This document shows, one piece after another, positions 7,932-16,071 of a stretch of DNA of 64,000 nucleotides (the first letter of the stretch is position 1; each line of letters begins with the position of its first letter). The stretch is from contig NZ_FMAE01000007.1 of assembly GCF_900094575.1 (NCBI RefSeq), forward strand, positions 62,001 to 126,000. Direction: 5' to 3'. The notes below the pieces were generated by a model. That model was not told the origin of the DNA and searched no databases. It saw only the letters and a list, made by a program, of their open reading frames with translations. The stretch comes from Bradyrhizobium yuanmingense. Its GTDB lineage: Bacteria; Pseudomonadota; Alphaproteobacteria; Rhizobiales; Xanthobacteraceae. The position numbers were made by a program, and so were the translations under genes.

Positions 7932-8835
7932 GACGCTCTCCTGCCGGCACGGCGGACTGATGGCGGTCGAGGATCGCCTGGGCGGCAGCGGCTTCCGCTT
8001 GCAGCACCGGCCAGTCCGGAATCTTGCTGTCCCATTCGATCAGCGTCGGCACCGGCCCGCGGCGGCGGATCACGATCTCGTAGAGTTTCCAGACGGCGTC
8101 GGCCACCGGGCCATCGTGGCTGTCGATCAACAGCAGGTCACCTTCGTTGTCGGCCTGCTCGGCATGCCCGGCGAGATGAATTTCCTCGACGCGCGACAGC
8201 GGGAAATCAGCGAGGTAGTCGAGCGCAGAATATCCATGGTTGGCCGCGGAGACGAACACGTTGTTGACGTCGAGCAGCAGGCCGCAGCCGGTGCGCTCCG
8301 CAACGGCGCGGATGAACTCGGTCTCGCGCATCGAGGATTCGCGAAAGGCGAGATAGGTCGACGGGTTTTCCAACAGCAGCGGCCGCCGGATCGCCTCCTG
8401 CACCTGATCGATGTGATCGCAGACGCAAGTCAGCGTCGCTGCCGTGTAGGGCAGAGGCAACAGATCGTTGAAGAAGCTGGTCTCGTGCGTCGACCAGGCG
8501 AGATGCTCGGAGACCAGCGCCGGCTGATAGCGCGCGACCAGGCCGCGGAAGCGCGCCAGATGCGCCTTGTCGAGCGGCCGGGGTCCGCCGATCGACATGC
8601 AGACGCCGTGCAGCGAGAGCGGATGATCGCGGCGGATCGCCTCCAGCGCGCGATGCGGCGGCCCTCCCGCGCCCATGTAGTTCTCGGCGTGGACCTCGAA
8701 GAAGCCGCGCCGATTCTTTGCCTCGAGGATTGCCGGGAGGTGCTCGGGCTTGAAGCTCGTCCCGGCAACGCCGCCGATCGGCGTTGCGAAGCGGAGCGGC
8801 AGCGCTGCTGGCGGGGCCGGCTTGATCGTGCTCAT
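7921..8835 (-). CDS. DUF692 multinuclear non-heme iron oxidase (MNIO, BufB-like)
   Basis: A TIM-barrel iron enzyme of 304 aa that modifies cysteines of a precursor peptide. Family markers in order are FFEVHAENYMG, LSLHGVCMSIGG, LVSEHLAWS, LLENPSTYL, LLDVNNVFVSA, EEIHLAGHAE, DSHDGPV and LIEWDSKIP. The His, Glu, Asp and Asn residues in these motifs are the usual metal ligands and all appear present. It sits 37 bp downstream of a DUF2282 precursor gene and overlaps the DUF2063 gene. In bufferin systems this enzyme converts precursor Cys residues to thiooxazoles that bind copper. Confidence 0.92.
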   Translation of the reverse strand: MSTIKPAPPAALPLRFATPIGGVAGTSFKPEHLPAILEAKNRRGFFEVHAENYMGAGGPPHRALEAIRRDHPLSLHGVCMSIGGPRPLDKAHLARFRGLVARYQPALVSEHLAWSTHETSFFNDLLPLPYTAATLTCVCDHIDQVQEAIRRPLLLENPSTYLAFRESSMRETEFIRAVAERTGCGLLLDVNNVFVSAANHGYSALDYLADFPLSRVEEIHLAGHAEQADNEGDLLLIDSHDGPVADAVWKLYEIVIRRRGPVPTLIEWDSKIPDWPVLQAEAAAAQAILDRHQSAVPAGERHAA

Positions 8836-8872
8836 CGTGCTGCTCCGTTCGCGCTTGCCGTTGCGCCGGCCG

Positions 8873-9178
8873 TCAGATCGGCTTCAGCGAACCCTTCTTG
8901 CCGCCCGGCAGCTCGATGCTGGTGCAGGTGCCGCCCTTGACGAATTTCCAGGCATTACCCTGGTAGTCCACGGTCGAGGTGCCCTGGCAGGTGGTGCCCG
9001 GTCCCGCCGCGCAATCGTTCTGGCCTTTCAGTGCGACGCCGAAGCACTTCTCTTTCTTGGCGGCGACGGCGGCATCGGCTTCGGCCTTGCTCAGGGGGGC
9101 GGCGGAGGCAAGGGTCGCGAGCGCGGTCGACACCGCACCGGCGAGGACGAGGGAGGTGACGGTATGTTTGGCAGACAT
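8873..9178 (-). CDS. DUF2282 bufferin precursor peptide (BufA1-like)
   Basis: A 101-aa secreted peptide. A signal sequence (residues about 1-26, ending LASA) precedes the core, whose four cysteines lie at positions 45, 56, 64 and 85 in EKCFGVALKGQNDC, GTTC and GGTC. These are the conserved cysteines of DUF2282 and the expected sites of modification by the neighbouring MNIO enzyme. AGGAGAA lies eight bases before the ATG. It is the first gene of a four-gene leftward operon. By analogy with Caulobacter bufferins it would be exported and chelate copper in the periplasm; that function is inferred from the family. Confidence 0.92.
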   Translation of the reverse strand: MSAKHTVTSLVLAGAVSTALATLASAAPLSKAEADAAVAAKKEKCFGVALKGQNDCAAGPGTTCQGTSTVDYQGNAWKFVKGGTCTSIELPGGKKGSLKPI

Positions 9179-9232
9179 CGAGGTTCTCCTGTTCGAATGG
9201 TGCCGCCCGGCAGGCGAGCGCGCATGATCTCC

Positions 9233-9258
9233 TTCGTTCCGCGCGCCGCCCGTGTTAC
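9233..9258 (-). promoter_or_regulatory. Sigma-F-like ECF promoter of the bufferin operon
   Basis: On the reverse strand GTAACA (9258-9253) is followed after exactly 16 bases by CGAA (9236-9233). This closely fits the GTAACC-N16-CGAA element I recall for the Caulobacter ECF factor sigma-F, which controls metal-induced DUF2282/DUF692 operons there. It would start transcription about 50 bases before the precursor ATG. No sigF or anti-sigma gene lies in the window. Confidence 0.6.
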
Positions 9259-9486
9259 GGCGGGCTGCTCACGAAACCGTGAGATCGATTGGATCGGGCG
9301 CACGGTCGGTGCGCTTGGACGGGATTAGCGGGCAAGTGGGTGCCCAAATCCAATGCCTTGGCGCTATCGACACGTTAGAGCGAGAGCATTGGATGCGTCC
9401 GACCAAACTTGGCAGAGGTAACGGACGGTAGGAAATCTGCGTAGGAAGATGACAGGAGTCGCGCCCACCCAAAGGCGGATAAAACC

Positions 9487-11577
9487 ATGAACGTCGATCC
9501 CGGACGCCAGCTGCGCGCGATCGCAAGGATGACGGTCAGTATCCGCCTTGCTGTCTCCGCGCTGGTCCTCGCCGCGATCCTGCTGACCGCGGCGCTCTCC
9601 AGCCTGCTGTGGTGGCGCACCGCGGAGGCGGCCAGCCGGCAGCTCGCCTCGACCATCAACGAGCAGATCGTCGCGGCGGTGCGCAAGGAGGTCTCGGCCA
9701 TCGTCGACGAGGCGCGCGCCGCGCATACCGCGATCCGCACCCTGTTCCTCCAGAACGTGCTCGACACCCGCGAGGCCGACAAGCGCGAATTCGTCTTCCT
9801 CTCGCAATTGCAATCGCAGGCCACGATTTCCTGGGTCGCGTTCGGCTGGCCTGACGGCTCCTTCTTCGCCGCGCACAAGCTCGGCGATCGGCGCCTGGAG
9901 ATGATGGAGATCTCGCTGACGGATCATCCGGGCGAGCGCCGCGTCGACGAATACGACGTGGTGCCCGGCGACATCGAGTTCGCCAACCGCCGCTTCGAGC
10001 CGACCGATTTCCGCGTCGCCGATCAGGCCTGGTTCAAGGCCGGCCTCGGCGCGGAAGACCCGCAATGGTTCAGGGTGATGGACCACGCGACCGGCGAGCG
10101 GCCGTCGATCGCCTTCGCCGGCCCGATCGACGTCTACCAGGAGCGCCAAGGCGTGCTTGCCGTCATCATCGAATATACCAGGCTTGCGCGCTTCCTGTCG
10201 CAGCTGGAGGTCGGACGCACCGGCACCGCCTTCATCGTCGACGGCAGCGGCGAGCTCGTCGCAGCGCCGGACAAGGACGCCGACGAGCTCCATCCGGCGC
10301 GTGGCGACACGGCGCTGCTGCCGCTGGCGCGCGCAGCGCTCGACCAGGCCGGGGAGGCCGGCCGCAAGGAGGCCTGGCAAAGCCGGCTCACCTCGGGCGG
10401 CGCGGCCTATGAGGTCGCGCTGACGCCGCTGCCGTTTCCCGGCTGGTCGCTCGCGACCGTGATCCCCGAGGCCGAATTTCTCGGGCCGGTCGAGACGACA
10501 TTGCATCGCCTTATCCTCGGCCTCGCCGTCGGCGCCGTGCTCGCGGCGCTGGCCTCGGCGATGCTGGCGCGGTCCGTCATTGCCGCGCCGCTGTCGCGCG
10601 TCGTCGGCGAACTGCGCCATGTCGAAGCCTTCGCGCTGGAGCAGGTCCGCCGCCATCCGTCGCGGCTGAAGGAGATCGCAAGCCTATCGGGTGCGATCGC
10701 GGAGATGGCGGCCGGCCTGTCCGCATTCCGCAAGTTCATCCCGGCCGATCTCGTCCGTGGCCTGCTGCGCCAGGGCGTCGAGGCGAAGCCCGGCGGCAGC
10801 GTTCAGGAGCTCAGCGTGATGTTCATCGACATCGCCGGCTTCACCGGACTGTCGGAGCGGCTCGGCGATCGCGTCGTGCCGCTGCTGTCGCGCTATCTCG
10901 ACCTCACCTCGGAGATCATCGTCGCCAATGGCGGGACCATCGACAAGTTCATCGGCGATGCCGTGATGGCGTTCTGGGGCGCGCCGCAGCCGCAAGGCGA
11001 TCACGCCGCACGATGCTGCCGCGCCGCGCTCGCCTGCCGCCGGGCGATCGACGAGTCGGGCCTCGTCGACGATCTCGGTCAGCCGCTCCAGATCCGCATC
11101 GGCATCAATTCCGGCCGCATGCTGGTCGGCAATATCGGCTCGGAGCTGCGGCTGAACTACACCGTGATCGGCGATGCCGTGAACGTCGCGAGCCGGCTCG
11201 AAGGCGCCAACAAATCCTACGGCACGCAGATCCTGATCGGCGCGGCAACCGAACGTCTGGCGCGCGGCGCCGTCGTCACGCGCGAGGTCGACAGCATCGC
11301 GGTCTACGGACGCGAGGAGGGACTCTCCGTCCACGAGCTGATCGGGATGGTGAACGAGAATGCGGTCGGCAGCATCGGCTGGATCGCGGATTACGAACGC
11401 GGCCTCGCCGCCTATCGCGCCCGCCGCTTTGCCGATGCGCTCGCCGATTTCGAGGCGGTGCTGAAGCGCCGCGGCGACGATCGCCCAGCCGAGCTAATGC
11501 GGGACCGCTGCCGGCAACTGGCAGCAGCCGCGCCCGACGTCACTTGGCGGCCTGTGGCGGCATTGGCGTCGAAATAG
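9487..11577 (+). CDS. Membrane-bound class III adenylate/guanylate cyclase with periplasmic sensor
   Basis: Makes cyclic nucleotide from ATP or GTP in response to an extracytoplasmic signal. TM1 is at about residues 17-40 (LAVSALVLAAILLTAALSSLL). A periplasmic dCache-like domain (about 45-335) follows, then TM2 at about 340-362 (LILGLAVGAVLAALASAML), a HAMP-like linker and the catalytic domain from about 435. Both metal-binding aspartates are present (MFIDIAGFT and FIGDAVMAFW), as is TVIGDAVNVASRLEGAN. A C-terminal tail contains one tetratricopeptide-like helix pair. The ATG at 9487 and one at 9529 are both possible starts. It stands alone. Confidence 0.92.
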   Translation: MNVDPGRQLRAIARMTVSIRLAVSALVLAAILLTAALSSLLWWRTAEAASRQLASTINEQIVAAVRKEVSAIVDEARAAHTAIRTLFLQNVLDTREADKREFVFLSQLQSQATISWVAFGWPDGSFFAAHKLGDRRLEMMEISLTDHPGERRVDEYDVVPGDIEFANRRFEPTDFRVADQAWFKAGLGAEDPQWFRVMDHATGERPSIAFAGPIDVYQERQGVLAVIIEYTRLARFLSQLEVGRTGTAFIVDGSGELVAAPDKDADELHPARGDTALLPLARAALDQAGEAGRKEAWQSRLTSGGAAYEVALTPLPFPGWSLATVIPEAEFLGPVETTLHRLILGLAVGAVLAALASAMLARSVIAAPLSRVVGELRHVEAFALEQVRRHPSRLKEIASLSGAIAEMAAGLSAFRKFIPADLVRGLLRQGVEAKPGGSVQELSVMFIDIAGFTGLSERLGDRVVPLLSRYLDLTSEIIVANGGTIDKFIGDAVMAFWGAPQPQGDHAARCCRAALACRRAIDESGLVDDLGQPLQIRIGINSGRMLVGNIGSELRLNYTVIGDAVNVASRLEGANKSYGTQILIGAATERLARGAVVTREVDSIAVYGREEGLSVHELIGMVNENAVGSIGWIADYERGLAAYRARRFADALADFEAVLKRRGDDRPAELMRDRCRQLAAAAPDVTWRPVAALASK

Positions 11578-11663
11578 CGGCGCGGATTCCACGACGTCAT
11601 GGCGTGCCCGCGCAACCTGCAGGCCGAGCCCTTGAGCTCGCCGGGTCCCTATAGTATGGGACC

Positions 11664-11688
11664 GCCCGGGTCGGCAGTTCACCCGGGC
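11664..11688. terminator. Strong stem-loop after the cyclase gene
   Basis: GCCCGGGT (11664-11671) pairs perfectly with ACCCGGGC (11681-11688) around a 9-base loop; a weaker hairpin GGTCCC/GGGACC (11644-11663) precedes it. There is no T-run, so it is either a factor-dependent or processing hairpin rather than a canonical intrinsic terminator. It lies between the cyclase stop and the hydrolase start. Confidence 0.5.
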
Positions 11689-11755
11689 GTCAGCGTCCCG
11701 CGAAGGTTCTGCGCCATTTCAAGGCCGGCGCACCCGAAGGCGTGGAAGGCGCGAC

Positions 11756-12673
11756 ATGACCGCAAATCCGGACGCATTGCCGCTCGCCGGGCCTGCTCCC
11801 GTCTCGGTGCGGACCTCCCGCGGCGTCGTCCAATGCGCGATCGCAGGCGAGGGGCCTGCGATCCTCGCCATCCATGGCGGCATGGGCGGCCACGACCAAT
11901 CGTGGCTGCTGGCGCGTGCGCTCACTTCGACGCTCAGCGACAAGCGGGTGCTGGCCGTGTCTCGCCCCGGCTATCTCGGCTCGCGCCTGGAGCTGGGCGC
12001 ATCGCCCGATGACCAGGCTGATCTCTATCGGGATCTGCTCGACGCGCTCGGGATTTCAAGCGCGGCCGTCGTCGCGGTCTCGGCCGGCGGCCCTTCGGCG
12101 CTGCAATTTGCCGCGCGGCATCCCTCGCGCTGCCGGTCGCTGGTGCTGGTGTCGGCCTGCACGGGACGACTGCAAACGCCGCCGGACATCGCCGCGCGCC
12201 TGCGCATGATGCGCTATCTTGCGCGTCTTCCCGGATTGCCGGGGGTCCTGAAGTGGCGGGCTGAACGCAATCCGCAAGCTGGTGCGCGCCGCGCGATTCC
12301 CGATGACGCGATGCGCGAACGAACCCTGCGCCATCCCGAGGCAGGCCTCTTGTTGCGCACCTTGCAGTCGAGCGTGTTCGAGCATCTAGCCGCCAGGATC
12401 CCCGGGACCGTCAACGACATCGCGCAATTTGCCGCGCTCGAGCAGTTGCCCGTAGGAACGGTCTCGGCGCCTGCTCTCGTCGTACACGGCCGCGCCGACG
12501 ATGTGCTGGCGTTCTCGCATGCCGAGAACGTCTGCCGGGCAATCCCGCAGGCGAAGCTGCTGGCGCTCCCCGATGGCGGTCACGTCTCGCTGTTCACGCA
12601 TCTGGATGCGGTGCTCAAGGCGGCCGAGCCGTTCCTGGACGGGCGCGCGATGCTCCGCACCTACATCGCATAA
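11756..12673 (+). CDS. Alpha/beta-fold hydrolase
   Basis: A 305-aa serine hydrolase of unknown substrate. The oxyanion strand reads ILAIHGGMGGHDQSW (about residues 40-54). The nucleophile elbow is VSAGG (serine at about 107), the acid is in HGRADDVL (about 245-252) and the catalytic His is in DGGHVSLF near 283. There is no signal peptide, so it is cytoplasmic. The start ATG at 11756 overlaps no other gene. It is followed after 9 bp by the HutD-family gene on the same strand, suggesting one transcript, though no pathway link is evident. Confidence 0.88.
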   Translation: MTANPDALPLAGPAPVSVRTSRGVVQCAIAGEGPAILAIHGGMGGHDQSWLLARALTSTLSDKRVLAVSRPGYLGSRLELGASPDDQADLYRDLLDALGISSAAVVAVSAGGPSALQFAARHPSRCRSLVLVSACTGRLQTPPDIAARLRMMRYLARLPGLPGVLKWRAERNPQAGARRAIPDDAMRERTLRHPEAGLLLRTLQSSVFEHLAARIPGTVNDIAQFAALEQLPVGTVSAPALVVHGRADDVLAFSHAENVCRAIPQAKLLALPDGGHVSLFTHLDAVLKAAEPFLDGRAMLRTYIA

Positions 12674-12682
12674 GGGATCTCC

Positions 12683-13267
12683 ATGAAGGCAACGCTGCTC
12701 AATCCTGAAATCTACACCCGCTCGCCGTGGAAGAACGGCGCCGGCGTCTTCACCGACATCGCGGATGCGCATCGGGCCGATGCGCCGCGGAAGGACTGGG
12801 ACAGCCTGCTCTGGCGCTTTGCGTCGACGCCGATTCTTGCGTCCGGTCCGTTCTCCCACATGCCCGGCATCGACCGCTTGCAAATGGTCGTCGAGGGCCG
12901 CGGGCTGGTGCTGAAGTCGCCGACGCAGGAATTCGACGAACGTGAACCTTTTACGACGGTGCGGTTCACCGGCGAGCTCGAGATCGTGACCGAGCTCGAG
13001 GCCGGTCCCGTCGAGGTCGTGAACCTCATGGCGCGGCGCGGCGCGGCCGAGATCGATCTCCTCGCGTTGAAGCAGCCCGGCGACCGGCACCTCGCCGCCG
13101 GCACGCATCTGGTCTACGCCCCGCGCGGCGAATGCCGCATCCGCCTCGACAACGAGGAATTTGCGATTCCCCGCACCGGCACGTTGAAGGTCGAGCTGGC
13201 CGGGCCGTCGCAGCTTGCGCTCGTCGCGGGTCTGGCGGTGCTGGGGTCGATCCGGCTTCTGGTCTAG
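12683..13267 (+). CDS. HutD/Ves family cupin-like protein
   Basis: A 194-aa protein of the HutD/Ves family, a small bicupin-like fold. The diagnostic N-terminus TRSPWKNGAGVFTDIA, then WDSLLWRFASTPI, SGPFSHMPGIDR and NLMARRG match it well. HutD members are found in histidine-utilisation operons and are proposed to tune that pathway, but no hutH, hutU or hutI gene lies near here, so the role is uncertain. It has AAGGGA before the ATG and lies 9 bp after the hydrolase gene. Confidence 0.88.
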   Translation: MKATLLNPEIYTRSPWKNGAGVFTDIADAHRADAPRKDWDSLLWRFASTPILASGPFSHMPGIDRLQMVVEGRGLVLKSPTQEFDEREPFTTVRFTGELEIVTELEAGPVEVVNLMARRGAAEIDLLALKQPGDRHLAAGTHLVYAPRGECRIRLDNEEFAIPRTGTLKVELAGPSQLALVAGLAVLGSIRLLV

Positions 13268-13368
13268 AACCTCAGACCGATGCGCACAATCCATGCAACT
13301 AGCTAGGTTGACGCCGCCGGGCCGGCGCACGATATCTGCTGGCTAAACCGCAGCTCGAGGGGCAGGAT

Positions 13369-14574
13369 ATGAATGCGCCACACACATACGCCCCCACACT
13401 GGCCGACGGCGTCATCGACTGGCTGACCAACGGCACGCGCGACGAGCGCTTCATCGACGACATCTTCGCGCTGATGTGCATCCGCCTGCAGCAGGCGGGC
13501 ATTCCGCTCAAGCGATCGACGCTTCACGTGATGATCCATCATCCGCAATGGCTGGGTGCCCGCATGATGTGGTCCGACGGCAAGCGCGAGGCGGAGATCA
13601 CGTTGGCCGACTATGACGTTCGCGAGCGGTCCGAATATATCGGCAGCTCCGCCAACGAGATCCATGACGGTGCCGACGAGGTCCGCGAAAAGCTCGAACA
13701 GGATTCCTCGCTCGGTCGCAAACATGCTCTTTATGACGACATGCGGTCGCTGGGCATGACCGACTATGTGGCCTGGCCGCTGCTGCACACGCTCGGCAAG
13801 CGCCACGTCGTGACCTTCGCCACTGATCGTCCCGGCGGTTTCGAGGATGTCCACATCGCCGGCCTGAAGAAGCTGTTGCCGGTGCTGGCGCTGGTCAGCG
13901 AGATCCGCATCAAGAATCGCCTAGCGCGCACGCTGCTGGAAACTTATGTCGGCTCCCATGCCGGCGAGCTGATCCTGGCCGGCGCCACCAGGCGCGGCAC
14001 CGGCACGACGGTGCGCGCCGCGATCATGATCTGCGACCTCAGGGACTTCACCAAGATCTCCGACAACTGGCCGCGCGACGATGTCATCGACCTTCTCAAC
14101 GACTATTTCGACGCGATGTCGGAGCCGATCGCGCGGCACGGCGGCGAGATCCTGAAGTTCATCGGCGACGGGCTGCTCGCCATCTTCCCGCTGCATCAGC
14201 CGAACGCCTGCGCCAATCTTCTGCATGCGGTGGCCGAGGCGAGGGGAGCCATGGCCGCGCTCAACGATCGGAACAGCGCGACCGGCCGCGCGCCGCTGAA
14301 CTACGGCATCGGCGTCCACGTCGGTGATGTCATGTACGGCAATATCGGATCTGCCCAGCGGCTGGATTTCACGGTGATCGGCCCGGCCGTCAACATGGCC
14401 TCCCGCCTGGAGGCCCTGACCAAGACGCTCGGCAGGAACGTGCTGCTGTCACGCGATTTCGCCGAGCTTGTCGAGAAGGAGTTCGCATTGGAGCATGTCG
14501 GCCGGCACGAGGTGCGCGGCTTCAACGCCCCCATCGAGCTCTATGCCTATCCGGCTCGCGCTATTTCCGGTTAG
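13369..14574 (+). CDS. Soluble adenylate/guanylate cyclase with N-terminal sensor-like domain
   Basis: A 401-aa cytoplasmic class III cyclase. The first 190 residues have no transmembrane segment and form a GAF-like alpha/beta domain (HVMIHHPQWLGARMMW, then VAWPLLHTLGKRHVVTFATD). The catalytic domain spans about 215-385, with both metal-binding aspartates in IMICDLRDFTKISD and FIGDGLLAIFPLH, followed by GIGVHVGDVMYGNIG and TVIGPAVNMASRLEAL. The last four codons overlap the 3' end of the convergent small-protein gene by 14 bp. It is the second of three cyclases within 8 kb. Confidence 0.92.
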   Translation: MNAPHTYAPTLADGVIDWLTNGTRDERFIDDIFALMCIRLQQAGIPLKRSTLHVMIHHPQWLGARMMWSDGKREAEITLADYDVRERSEYIGSSANEIHDGADEVREKLEQDSSLGRKHALYDDMRSLGMTDYVAWPLLHTLGKRHVVTFATDRPGGFEDVHIAGLKKLLPVLALVSEIRIKNRLARTLLETYVGSHAGELILAGATRRGTGTTVRAAIMICDLRDFTKISDNWPRDDVIDLLNDYFDAMSEPIARHGGEILKFIGDGLLAIFPLHQPNACANLLHAVAEARGAMAALNDRNSATGRAPLNYGIGVHVGDVMYGNIGSAQRLDFTVIGPAVNMASRLEALTKTLGRNVLLSRDFAELVEKEFALEHVGRHEVRGFNAPIELYAYPARAISG

Positions 14575-14854
14575 TTCCGGGGGCGTTCGGCAGGGCCTGT
14601 TGGCCCCCCTGGGTCTGCCTGGCCGGATCGTTGTCGCCCGGCCTCATCGTTGACGACTTCGCCGGTGCATTGGCGCCGCCGTTGTTGGCGTCCGACGACG
14701 TATTGAGGCTGGAGGCGCCCGCGCCGGTCGTGCCGCCGGTGCCGGTCGAATTGATGCCGGAGCCCGTCCTCGACGGCCCCGCGCCGCTTTGCGCGAAGGC
14801 GGAAGGAGACGAGGCGAGCGCCGCGATGAGCCCTGCTATGACGAGTGCTTTCAT
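14561..14854 (-). CDS. Small secreted Gly/Ser/Asn/Thr-rich protein
   Basis: A 97-aa protein with a clean signal peptide (MKALVIAGLIAALASSPSAFA) followed by a low-complexity mature part rich in Gly, Ser, Thr and Asn (TGSGINSTGTGGTTGAG and similar) and a C-terminus QALPNAPGTNRK. It has no recognisable domain and presumably is a disordered periplasmic or exported protein. The ATG is at 14854. The stop codon at 14561-14563 lies inside the convergent cyclase gene. Confidence 0.75.
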   Translation of the reverse strand: MKALVIAGLIAALASSPSAFAQSGAGPSRTGSGINSTGTGGTTGAGASSLNTSSDANNGGANAPAKSSTMRPGDNDPARQTQGGQQALPNAPGTNRK

Positions 14855-14958
14855 GTCCGCTCCTGTGCTCGGCCTGGTGCATGATCCGGACCCGGAGGGC
14901 CGCGCAGCGCAAAGTGCGCAGCGGTTTTCCAAAAAGATCATGCTCAAACAATAACCTG

Positions 14959-14995
14959 GAGCGCGATGACGGTTCATCCTAATCGCATCGCGCTC
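14959..14995. repeat. Inverted repeat, candidate interspersed hairpin element
   Basis: GAGCGCGATG (14959-14968) and CATCGCGCTC (14986-14995) are perfect complements with a 17-base loop. The preceding stretch (about 14927-14953, TTTTCCAAAAAGATCATGC) together with this hairpin resembles an intergenic repeat I associate with Bradyrhizobium and Rhodopseudomonas genomes. Its function is unknown. Confidence 0.6.
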
Positions 14996-14997
14996 TA

Positions 14998-15044
14998 GGC
15001 GGCCCCGGCCCGGCATCCGGGGGCGGGCTTGAGCCGGGGCCGCC
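14998..15044. repeat. GC-rich stem-loop
   Basis: GGCGGCCCCGGC (14998-15009) and GCCGGGGCCGCC (15033-15044) form a perfect 12-bp stem with a 23-base loop, directly next to the preceding hairpin. It lies between two same-strand small genes and may stop transcription coming from the right. No T-tract is present. Confidence 0.55.
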
Positions 15045-15135
15045 ATTTGCCGGAATGGTGAGACGCCGGCGAAGGGCCAATGCGCGGGAACGCGTGGTCG
15101 TTCCAAATTCGATGGGGCGCCGCAAACCCGCTGAA

Positions 15136-15315
15136 CTAGGCTGACCAGCGGTCCTGCTCTTCCTGGTGGGCTTGCTCGTTCAGCCGGTCGGCGATCTCGT
15201 CCGCAATCTGCTCGGTCTCGGCCGAGGCCACCGGCTCGCCCTTGTGTGTCTTCAGCTTGTCCTTGTCGGCTTCGATCGGAAAGTCGTCGGGTGTCAGTCC
15301 GGTCGTCTTGTTCAT
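15136..15315 (-). CDS. Small acidic hypothetical protein (59 aa)
   Basis: A 59-residue, highly charged cytoplasmic protein beginning MNKTTGLTPDDFPIEADKDK and ending EEQDRWSA. It is predicted to be mostly helical in its second half (EQIADEIADRLNEQAHQEE). It contains no domain I can name. The ATG at 15315 is preferred over the upstream start at 15351 because the extension is unlike coding sequence. Comparable small charged proteins in related bacteria are often stress-induced, but nothing in the sequence proves that here. Confidence 0.65.
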   Translation of the reverse strand: MNKTTGLTPDDFPIEADKDKLKTHKGEPVASAETEQIADEIADRLNEQAHQEEQDRWSA

Positions 15316-15401
15316 GGTGCGCCTCACTGTCTCCAGTTGGGGAAAACACACGTGAAGGGCCGATCGTTGCTACGAAGATGAAGCCGCTGGACGAGGCGGC
15401 G

Positions 15402-15608
15402 TCAGGCGCCGCCGACCGCCCGCGTGACGGTGCCGCTCCCGCCGCAGGTGGCGCAAGGCGCGCCGTCGATGCGTCCCTTGCCGTGACAATCGGGACAGAC
15501 GTCGTCGCCGGTGCCCTTGGTTCCGGGCGGAGCTTCGTCACCGGGATTGAGCGCTGCTTGCGTGGGAATCTTGGCGTCTTGTGCGTGGGCAGCCTTGGTC
15601 TTGGTCAT
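15402..15608 (-). CDS. Small DnaJ-type zinc-finger protein
   Basis: A 68-aa protein with a disordered N-terminal half and a C-terminal Cys-rich module, CPDCHGKGRIDGAPCATCGG. This contains two CxxC knuckles in the CxxCxGxG pattern of the DnaJ zinc-finger domain, enough to bind one Zn(II). It carries no J domain, so it is not a chaperone by itself. The ATG is at 15608; the frame extends to 15680 but the extra residues look spurious. It lies upstream of the 59-aa gene on the same strand, possibly one transcript. Confidence 0.75.
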   Translation of the reverse strand: MTKTKAAHAQDAKIPTQAALNPGDEAPPGTKGTGDDVCPDCHGKGRIDGAPCATCGGSGTVTRAVGGA

Positions 15609-15702
15609 CTGCGCCTCCTCGACAACACCGCAACGCGCCTTGCCGCAGAAAGTGCCAATCGGAGTTCGCAGCGCAGTCAACGGAACCGCGCCGCTGTTCT
15701 CG

Positions 15703-16071
15703 CTACTTCTCGACTGCGCCCGTCCAGTCCTTAAAGCCGCCGACGTTGTAGACGTTCTCGTAACCCATATCCTTCAAGAGCTTGCCGGCCAGCGCCGACC
15801 TGCCGCCGGTTGCGCAATAGAGGATGACGGTCTTGCCCTTGTCGAACGCCTTGTCGTGATAGGGCGACTCCGGGTCGGCGCGAAACTCCAGCATCCCGCG
15901 CGAGACGTTCACGGCGCCGGCGATCTTGCCGCTGGCGGCGACTTCCGGCGCATCGCGAACGTCCACGACCAGCGTGTTGCCCTTGTTGATCATCTCGGCC
16001 GCCTGCTCCGAGGTGATCTTCGGGACCGCCGCGTTCGCAGCTTCCAGCATTTGCTTGACACTCGTTGCCAT
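15703..16071 (-). CDS. Rhodanese-domain sulfurtransferase
   Basis: A single-domain rhodanese of 122 aa, cytoplasmic. Motifs are LVVDVRDAPEVAASGKIAGA (the CH2A-like start), NVSRGMLEFRAD, and the active-site loop ILYCATGGRSALAG with catalytic Cys at about residue 90. The family moves sulfane sulfur from thiosulfate or persulfides to acceptors. The start ATG 16071 has CGGAGAG upstream. It is divergent from the WGR-cyclase gene. No other sulfur gene is nearby. Confidence 0.92.
   Translation of the reverse strand: MATSVKQMLEAANAAVPKITSEQAAEMINKGNTLVVDVRDAPEVAASGKIAGAVNVSRGMLEFRADPESPYHDKAFDKGKTVILYCATGGRSALAGKLLKDMGYENVYNVGGFKDWTGAVEK

Noticed and set aside
9364..10656. A 430-residue reverse open frame opposite the membrane cyclase
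   Set aside because: The forward frame has transmembrane, sensor and catalytic motifs; the reverse frame is a shadow.
12683..13267. A histidine-utilisation operon suggested by the HutD-family gene
   Set aside because: No hutH, hutU, hutI or hutG gene lies nearby; the neighbours are a hydrolase and a cyclase.
14561..15541. A 326-residue reverse open frame
   Set aside because: Only its last 97 codons form a sensible secreted protein; the upstream portion runs through hairpins and two other small genes.
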